Origin: Actinomadura rifamycini DSM 43936
GTDB lineage: Bacteria; Actinomycetota; Actinomycetes; Streptosporangiales; Streptosporangiaceae
Assembly: GCF_000425065.1 (NCBI RefSeq)
Contig: NZ_AULB01000020.1
Coordinates: 104,412 to 168,411 of the forward strand
DNA length: 64,000 nt
Direction: 5' to 3'
Position numbers and translations under genes: made by a program. Shown here piece by piece: positions 59,355 to 64,000 of the stretch. The notes under the pieces were generated by a model. That model saw only the letters and a list, made by a program, of their open reading frames with translations, did not search any database and was not told where the DNA came from. Position 1 is the stretch's first letter; each line of letters begins with the position of its first letter.

Positions 59355-59795
59355 TCAGGGTTCGAGGTCCGTCACGCCCTGGCCGGTCGAGATGTCGAAC
59401 GGGACGGAGACTTGGTCGTGGGCGATCAGCCAGGCGCCGTCGGTCTTCCGGAAGCCGAACGTGGCGCGGACCCACATGCCGGTCGTCGCCGTCCCGTCCC
59501 GCAGGGTGCCGCTCAGCCGTCCGAAACCGTGCCCGAACGCGACGTCGTCGCCCACGGTGAGGGCCAGGTCGCGGACTTCATACGACACGTCCTGGAAGAC
59601 CGTGAACACGTTCGTCCAGTTCTTCAACTTCGCCTCTATCCCCACATGCTGGAGCGGCGGCTCGACGTCGAAGGAGACGACGTCCGTCGCGTAGAGGCGC
59701 CGCAGGGCGTCGAGGTCCTTGGCTCCGAGGGCTTCGATGATCTTGTCGACGTGCCGCCGGAGGCCGGCTTCGTCCTGCTCGCGCTGCGTGGGCAT
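59355..59795 (-). CDS. SnoaL-like/NTF2-fold protein
   Basis: A 146-residue NTF2-fold protein. It has the opening helix VDKIIEALGAKDLDALRRLY, ATDVVSFDVEPPLQHVGIEA and the strand region GMWVRATFGFRKTDGAWLIA followed by HDQVSVPFD. This is the ketosteroid-isomerase/SnoaL or DUF4440-like layout. ATG 59795 follows AAGGGACGG. Members range from isomerases to binding proteins, so no reaction is assigned. Neighbouring genes give no strong clue. Confidence 0.85.
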   Translation of the reverse strand: MPTQREQDEAGLRRHVDKIIEALGAKDLDALRRLYATDVVSFDVEPPLQHVGIEAKLKNWTNVFTVFQDVSYEVRDLALTVGDDVAFGHGFGRLSGTLRDGTATTGMWVRATFGFRKTDGAWLIAHDQVSVPFDISTGQGVTDLEP

Positions 59796-60029
59796 CGTCG
59801 CCCGTCCCTTCTGCCGGTGAGGCATCTCCGCTTCTCACCTCATATGACAGTTCAGCGACCCAGGATGTGACGCCCTCGGGAAGCGGAAGTCCAGATTCGC
59901 CGCGGTGGTGAGGTGCGCGCTCCTTGTGGACCTATCCGATCGATGGGGAGAAGAACGTCAGCACCTGGTCAGCTGCCTGCTGAACTGACGCCGGAGGCCT
60001 GATCCGGCCATAGAGCGTTGTCCGGGGCG

Positions 60030-60479
60030 CTACTTCGGCAGTGCGGCCAGCGCCTTGTCCGCGTGGACGTTCATATTGATCTCGCTGTGGACCGCGGCGA
60101 GCACGCGCCGGTCGCCGTCGATGACGAAGGTGGCCCGCTTGGCCGGCAAGCCGGGGATGCGCCGCGCGAGCTTGTAGGCGCGGGCGACGGCCCCGTCGGC
60201 GTCGGAGAGCAGGGGGTAGCCGAGGCTGTGCCGGTCGTCGAACCGCTTCTGCTTCTGGACGTCGTCGCCGCTGATGCCCAGGATCGCCGCTCCGCGCTCG
60301 GCGAACTCGGCGACGATGTCGCGGAAGTGGCATGCCTCGCGGGTGCACCCCGGGCTGAGGGCGGCAGGGTAGAAGAACAGCACCACCGGCCCCGTGCCCA
60401 GCCGCTCGCTCAGCCGGACGCGTTCGCCGTGCTGGTCCGGCAGTTCGAAGTCGGGTGCGGAATCGCCCGTCTGCAACAT
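60030..60479 (-). CDS. Bcp/PrxQ-type peroxiredoxin
   Basis: A 149-residue thiol peroxidase: FELPDQHGERVRLSERLG, peroxidatic Cys in LSPGCTREACHFRD with a second Cys five residues later (the atypical 2-Cys Bcp pattern), and ILGISGDDVQKQKRFDDRHS. It reduces hydroperoxides using thioredoxin-like donors. It follows the truncated Ohr gene by 17 bases in one operon, which is divergent from a TetR gene. That TetR probably controls both as an oxidative-stress unit. Confidence 0.92.
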   Translation of the reverse strand: MLQTGDSAPDFELPDQHGERVRLSERLGTGPVVLFFYPAALSPGCTREACHFRDIVAEFAERGAAILGISGDDVQKQKRFDDRHSLGYPLLSDADGAVARAYKLARRIPGLPAKRATFVIDGDRRVLAAVHSEINMNVHADKALAALPK

Positions 60480-60496
60480 GGGATGTCCTCCTGTGC

Positions 60497-60781
60497 TCAG
60501 TCGTCGGTCTCGGCGAGGCCGCCGACCATGCCGACGGTGACCGACACCGCCGACTCGGCGACGTCGATCTTCTCCTGCCGGGCGGCGGCCTTCAGGGCGC
60601 TGTGGAAGCAGGCCGCGTACCCGGCGGCGAACAGCTGCTCGGGATTGGTGCCCCGGCCGTCGTCGCCGCCGAGGGCCTTCGGGACGGACAGGTCCAGCGC
60701 GACGCGCCGGTCGGTCGACTCGACGCGGCCCTCGCGCCCGCCCCAGGCGGTCGCCGTGGCGGTGTACAACGTGGATGGCAT
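60497..60781 (-). CDS. truncated Ohr/OsmC-family protein
   Basis: A 94-residue protein that matches the first two thirds of organic hydroperoxide resistance proteins (usually ~140 residues). It starts LYTATATAWGGREGRVES and has LGGDDGRGTNPEQLFAAGYA and the peroxidatic Cys in AACFHSALKAAA. It stops right after VSVTVGMVGGLAETDD, so the resolving Cys region (VCPYSNATRGN in the family) is missing. Only 17 bases remain before the peroxiredoxin gene, so this is a real C-terminal loss. It may be inactive, or may use the adjacent peroxiredoxin or another thiol for resolution. Confidence 0.8.
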   Translation of the reverse strand: MPSTLYTATATAWGGREGRVESTDRRVALDLSVPKALGGDDGRGTNPEQLFAAGYAACFHSALKAAARQEKIDVAESAVSVTVGMVGGLAETDD

Positions 60782-60832
60782 AGTCGTTCTCCTCCGATGC
60801 CGACCGCGCCGGGCCGGTATCCCGTATATTTA

Positions 60833-60851
60833 ACGTACCGCCATGGTACAT
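60833..60851. promoter_or_regulatory. candidate TetR operator in the Ohr/TetR divergent promoter
   Basis: GTACC (60835-60839) and GGTAC (60845-60849) are inverted around GCCAT, in an AT-rich stretch between the Ohr-like gene and the TetR gene. Confidence 0.5.
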
Positions 60852-60871
60852 CAATTCTCGAGGATGGTGAA

Positions 60872-61477
60872 GTGAGCTCAGCAGGACGTCCGCGCGGACG
60901 CCGGCGCGACCCGTCGATCGACGCGCGGGTGCTCCGGGCGGCGGTGGACGAACTCGCCGAACGGGGGATCGCGGGGTTCTCCACCAACAGCGTGGCCGCG
61001 CGCGCGGGGGTCGACAAGCGCGGCATCTACGCCCGCTGGCCCGACCGCGACCGGCTCGTCGTCGACGCGCTGGGCACCCTCGCGGCCGGGCTGGCGGTGC
61101 CCGGGACGGGCGCGCTGCGCGCGGACCTGCTCGCGATCGTCCCGGCGGTGGCCGCGGTGTTCACCAGCCCGCGCCTGGAGATCCTGCAGCGGTGCGTCCA
61201 GGAGGCGCAGAACCATCCCGCCATCTACGCGGGGTTCCGCCGCGACTTCATCGACCACTGCATGGCGGTCGTCGAGGACGTCTTCCGCTCGGCCCGGCGG
61301 CGCGGTGAGATCCCCGGCGCGGTCGATCCCGCACTGGCCTGCGAGGCGTTCCTGGGCGTCATCCTGACCCGGGTCAGCTTCTCCGGCGAGGCGTCGATCC
61401 TCGACCCGGACCGGCAGCGTGCCATCGTCGACTTCTTCGTCACCACGCTCGAGCCCGGTGGAACCGCGCCGACCTGA
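60872..61477 (+). CDS. TetR-family regulator
   Basis: A 201-residue regulator with a basic head (SSAGRPRGRRRDPSIDAR). The helix-turn-helix is FSTNSVAARAGVDKRGIYAR, and the effector domain is of the AcrR/TetR_C type (LEILQRCVQEAQNHPAIYAG, ALACEAFLGVILTRVSFSGE). GTG 60872 follows GAGG at eight bases. It is divergent from the Ohr-like/peroxiredoxin pair with a palindrome between. MarR-type OhrR usually controls Ohr genes, so a TetR here is unusual. Confidence 0.88.
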   Translation: MSSAGRPRGRRRDPSIDARVLRAAVDELAERGIAGFSTNSVAARAGVDKRGIYARWPDRDRLVVDALGTLAAGLAVPGTGALRADLLAIVPAVAAVFTSPRLEILQRCVQEAQNHPAIYAGFRRDFIDHCMAVVEDVFRSARRRGEIPGAVDPALACEAFLGVILTRVSFSGEASILDPDRQRAIVDFFVTTLEPGGTAPT

Positions 61478-61518
61478 GGTCTCGCACCGTCCACCCGGAC
61501 GGCCGCCGTGCCGTGTGG

Positions 61519-62037
61519 TCAGTCCGGGGGGATGCCGCCGTCCGGGTGCCGGGGCGTCTGCCGGGGGAGGACGGGTTCCATCCGGTACAGCGACGGCATC
61601 CCTCCGCTTGGCGGCGCCGCCTCCCGGTGGACGCCCGCGATGGCGGCCATCAGGTCCCGTGCGGTGAGCAGGCCGACGAGCCCGCCCGCCTCGTCGGTGA
61701 CGGCGACGTAGTCGGCCCCGGCGTCGAGCATGGCCCGCGCCGCCTCCGGGACCGGGGTGCCGGGGCGGACCGCGCGGGGCGGGCGGTCCGGCAGCAGTCC
61801 GGTGACCGGACGCCGCGCGTGCAGGGGCCCGGACGCGCTCCACGTGGCCGCGACGGTCTGGGCGTCCAGCACGCCGAGGAACGCGCCCTCGTCGTCGGCG
61901 ACGGGCAGGTGGTGCACGCCCGCCTTGGACATCAGCTCCCACGCCATGAGCGCGGACTCCGACGCGGCGATGACGAGCAGGTCCCGGGTCATGAGTTCGC
62001 CGGCGGTCCGGGACTCGGCCGGTGCGTCGGTGTTCAC
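61519..62037 (-). CDS. tandem CBS-domain protein
   Basis: A 172-residue protein with two CBS motifs. These are LMTRDLLVIAASESALMAWE with GVHHLPVADDEGAFLGVL, and AVRPGTPVPEAARAMLDAGA with DYVAVTDEAGGLVGLLTARD. The pair forms a Bateman module that binds adenine nucleotides. The Pro-rich tail has no known motif. GTG 62037 follows GGAG. It is divergent from the Acg-like gene across DosR-like boxes, and the mycobacterial dormancy regulon includes comparable CBS proteins. Confidence 0.9.
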   Translation of the reverse strand: MNTDAPAESRTAGELMTRDLLVIAASESALMAWELMSKAGVHHLPVADDEGAFLGVLDAQTVAATWSASGPLHARRPVTGLLPDRPPRAVRPGTPVPEAARAMLDAGADYVAVTDEAGGLVGLLTARDLMAAIAGVHREAAPPSGGMPSLYRMEPVLPRQTPRHPDGGIPPD

Positions 62038-62109
62038 GGTCTCCACCTCTCCTTCGCGTCGGTCCGCCGCGGCGCTTCCAGCGTCCGTCGCGGCCGCGGG
62101 CGGCGGTGG

Positions 62110-62176
62110 GGGCCGAACGTCCCGGGCCGGCCGGCGTTCGGCCCTGGACGTCCCGCCCGGTCCGGACCTTCGGCCC
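62110..62176. promoter_or_regulatory. cluster of DosR/DevR-like boxes between the CBS and Acg-like genes
   Basis: Three related 14-mers: GGGCCGAACGTCCC (62110-62123; GGGACGTTCGGCCC on the minus strand), CCGGCGTTCGGCCC (62131-62144) and CGGACCTTCGGCCC (62163-62176). The first two are centred 21 bases apart. They resemble GGGACCTTCGACCC before the Hsp20/Usp pair. Confidence 0.6.
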
Positions 62177-62232
62177 TGCCGCCGGCGCGGACCGGTTGAT
62201 GGGCTGGTGGGGAGACCTTCGAAGGAGTGGGC

Positions 62233-63255
62233 ATGCGAACCAGGATCACCACCCCGGTGCCGCCGGAGCAGCTCGCCGAGGACGCCCGCCGCGCGATCGG
62301 CGACGCGGTCTGGGCTCCGTCGGTCCACAACACCCAGCCGTGGCGCTTCGGCGTCCGCGGGGCGCGGATCAGCGTGCGCGCGGACGCCGACCGGCGGCTG
62401 GGCGTCGCCGACCCGGCCGGCCGGGAGATGCTGATCAGCTGCGGAGCGGCGCTGTACAACCTGCGGCTCGCGCTGCGGGTGCTCGGATACGCCCCGGACG
62501 CCCGGCTGCTCCCGGACCCGGACCGGCCCCACCTGCTGGCCGACGTCCACATGAACCCGGGGCAGCCGCCGGACGGCGACCTGGAGGACCTGCACGGCCG
62601 CATCAGGCGGCGCCGCACGCACCGCGGCGGGTTCGGGCCGGGCGGCGTCCCCGACACCGTGATCGGCAGGATCGCGACGGAGACCCAGACGGAGGGCGCC
62701 CGCCTGATACAGGCGGTGGACGCCCATGTCGAGGGCGCCCTGGCCGCGCTGACCGACGCCGCCGAGCACGTCCAGCGGCGCACGCCGTCCTACGCCTCGG
62801 AGATCGCCCGATGGGCTCCGGCGCCGGGCACCCGGCGCAGGGACGGCGTCCAGGAGGGCGGCTATCCGCGGGAGGCGCGCACCGAACCCCGGTTCGCCGC
62901 GCGGGACTTCGCGCGCGGGCAGGATCGGGGCGTGCCGGGTCCGGCGGAGGGAGGCGGCCGGGAGGCGGGCCTCGTCATGCTGCTGGCCACCCAGACCGAC
63001 GACCCGACGGCCTGGATCCGGGCCGGCCAGGCGCTTCAGCGGCTCCTGCTGCGCGCCGACCAGCACGGTCTGGCGGTGGCGTTCCACACGCAGGCGCTGG
63101 AGGTGCCCGAGTTGCGGGACTTCATCCGTACCCGTTTCTGCGCCGGACGCCACCCGCAGTCGCTGCTGCGGATCGGTGCGGTGAGCGGCGACGCCCCGCG
63201 GTTCGAGGCCGTCCGGAGGCCGGTGGAGGAGGTCACCACCGAGGAGTGGTGGTGA
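62233..63255 (+). CDS. Acg-family nitroreductase-like protein
   Basis: A 340-residue nitroreductase-fold protein of the Acg/Rv2032 type. It has the FMN-site signature VWAPSVHNTQPWRFGV, SCGAALYNLRLALRVLGYAP, RRRRTHRGGFGPGGVP and FHTQALEVPELRDFIRT. Acg proteins may sequester FMN rather than act as reductases, and are among the most induced in mycobacterial hypoxia. ATG 62233 follows GAAGGAG. It lies directly before the DosR-like regulator gene and behind DosR-like boxes. Confidence 0.88.
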   Translation: MRTRITTPVPPEQLAEDARRAIGDAVWAPSVHNTQPWRFGVRGARISVRADADRRLGVADPAGREMLISCGAALYNLRLALRVLGYAPDARLLPDPDRPHLLADVHMNPGQPPDGDLEDLHGRIRRRRTHRGGFGPGGVPDTVIGRIATETQTEGARLIQAVDAHVEGALAALTDAAEHVQRRTPSYASEIARWAPAPGTRRRDGVQEGGYPREARTEPRFAARDFARGQDRGVPGPAEGGGREAGLVMLLATQTDDPTAWIRAGQALQRLLLRADQHGLAVAFHTQALEVPELRDFIRTRFCAGRHPQSLLRIGAVSGDAPRFEAVRRPVEEVTTEEWW

Positions 63256-63259
63256 GTTA

Positions 63260-63278
63260 ACGCCGCTCCTGGCGGCGT
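63260..63278. terminator. hairpin between convergent Acg-like and DosR-like genes
   Basis: ACGCCGC (63260-63266) pairs with GCGGCGT (63272-63278) around TCCTG. It follows the Acg-like stop by four bases and can also end the leftward regulator transcript. Confidence 0.55.
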
Positions 63279-63311
63279 GAAAGAAAGGGAGATCGCGGGC
63301 GCGCGGACCGG

Positions 63312-64000
63312 TTATTCCGGCGTCCGCGTGCCGCTTCCGGATTCGAGGTGCGCGGCGAACGCCGCGGCCTGGGTGCGACGGCTCATGCCAAGTTTCGTGA
63401 AAATCGAGGAAATGTAGTTCTTTACGGTTTTCTCGGCCAAGGACATGCGTTCGCCGATCTGCCGGTTGGTGAGCCCCTCGCCGATGAGGTGCAGGATGCG
63501 GCGCTCCTGCTCGGACAGACCGTGCAGCGGATCCTTCTGCTCCCTGCGGCTGCGGATGCGCTCCAGCATCCGCGCGGTGCTGCGGGGGTCCAGGAGGGAC
63601 TGGCCGGAGGCGACCGTCCGGACGGCGCCGACCAGGTCGGAGCCGTGGATCTGCTTGAGCACGTACCCCGCGGCCCCCGCCATCACCGCCTCGAACAGCG
63701 CCTCCTCGTCATCGAAGGAGGTCAGCATCAGGCAGGCCAGCCCGGGCATCCGGGAGCGGAGTTCGCGGCAGACGGCCACGCCGTCCCCGTCGGGAAGGCG
63801 GACGTCCAGGACCGCGACGTCCGGCCGGACGGCGGGGACGCGGACCAGGGCCTGCTCCATCGTGCCCGCCTCGCCGACGACCTCGAGGTCGGCCTCGGCC
63901 GACAGCAGCGCCGACACGCCCCGGCGCACGACCTCGTGGTCGTCGAGCAGGAAGACGCGGATCGCCGTGCCCGCCGCCGCGTCACGGCCTTCGGTCGTCG
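63312..64000 (-). CDS. DevR/DosR-type NarL-family response regulator, 5' end outside the window
   Basis: About 229 residues are visible and the frame is open to the window edge, so the start lies beyond. The receiver domain has RVFLLDDHEVVRRGVSALLS (acidic pocket), phospho-Asp in VAVLDVRLPDGDGVAV, CLMLTSFDDEEAL and Lys in AGYVLKQIHGSDL. The LuxR-type helix-turn-helix is LTNRQIGERMSLAEKTVKNY, followed by LGMSRRTQAAAFAAHLESG. Block after block matches mycobacterial DosR (VLDVRLPDG, SLLD, QDPL.GL, EGLTN.QI, AEKTVKNY, RRTQAA.FA). It should respond to hypoxia, NO or CO through a sensor kinase not seen here. Confidence 0.9.
   Translation of the reverse strand, partial: TTEGRDAAAGTAIRVFLLDDHEVVRRGVSALLSAEADLEVVGEAGTMEQALVRVPAVRPDVAVLDVRLPDGDGVAVCRELRSRMPGLACLMLTSFDDEEALFEAVMAGAAGYVLKQIHGSDLVGAVRTVASGQSLLDPRSTARMLERIRSRREQKDPLHGLSEQERRILHLIGEGLTNRQIGERMSLAEKTVKNYISSIFTKLGMSRRTQAAAFAAHLESGSGTRTPE

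Noticed and set aside
1..64000. CRISPR arrays, tRNA or rRNA genes, transposases, phage genes
   Set aside because: No repeat-spacer pattern, tRNA-like clover, or mobile-element protein was seen.

Overview
The window is GC-rich DNA (roughly 70%) from an actinomycete. Evidence for this is the frequent GTG starts, tightly overlapping stop/start codons (GTGA, ATGA), an IdeR/DmdR-type iron box, a DevR/DosR-type response regulator, and many TetR, IclR and GntR regulators beside catabolic operons. A relative of Actinomadura or another Streptosporangiales member would fit, but this is inference. No rRNA, tRNA, CRISPR array, insertion sequence or prophage was seen. The region looks like a chromosomal catabolic and stress-response segment.

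Layout. (1) 1-233 is the amino end of a membrane-anchored methyltransferase. (2) 406-15557 is an IclR-centred island. A long leftward operon holds a flavin monooxygenase, two paralogous methyltransferases each with a paralogous 90-residue partner, and a complete oligopeptide-type ABC importer. A rightward operon holds an A/B-barrel protein, an isochorismatase-like amidase, an isocitrate-lyase-family lyase, a maleate-isomerase-like protein and a double nitrilase. A 19-bp element lies in front of both operons. The likely job is uptake and breakdown of a nitrogen-containing organic compound; the substrate is unknown. (3) 15626-16745 is an orphan LysR effector domain with a DUF5997 gene. (4) 16864-22362 is a siderophore-type ABC pair plus MFS protein behind an iron box, with a divergent MerR regulator. 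(5) 22355-28096 is an aromatic meta-cleavage operon (hydroxylase, C-C hydrolase, extradiol dioxygenase, transporter, GntR). (6) 28526-31130 is a stress cluster (Usp, Hsp20, Usp) with paired DosR-like boxes. (7) 31170-39349 holds single genes: a P450, an NmrA-type protein, a TetR/quinone reductase pair, a bacterial protein-arginine deiminase, a small membrane protein and a phytanoyl-CoA dioxygenase-like protein. (8) 39506-53317 is a TetR-controlled acyl-CoA catabolic region: a branched-chain-type ABC importer with a LivM-LivG fusion, a CoA ligase, an amidohydrolase, two SDRs, two enoyl-CoA hydratase-like proteins and two hydrolases. (9) 53457-55471 is a MocR regulator beside gene debris, including a YcaO remnant. 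(10) 55685-60781 holds a repeat-like hypothetical, an MFS/CGNR pair, small genes, and a peroxiredoxin with a truncated Ohr. (11) 60872-64000 holds a TetR, a CBS-domain gene, an Acg-like nitroreductase and a DosR-like response regulator that runs off the right edge.

The most coherent system-level signals are the IclR island with its duplicated methyltransferase/small-protein modules, and the DosR-like circuit: regulator at the right edge, candidate paired boxes in front of Usp, Hsp20/Usp and CBS/Acg genes about 34 kb apart. Many calls below rest on recognised family motifs, not on a database search.
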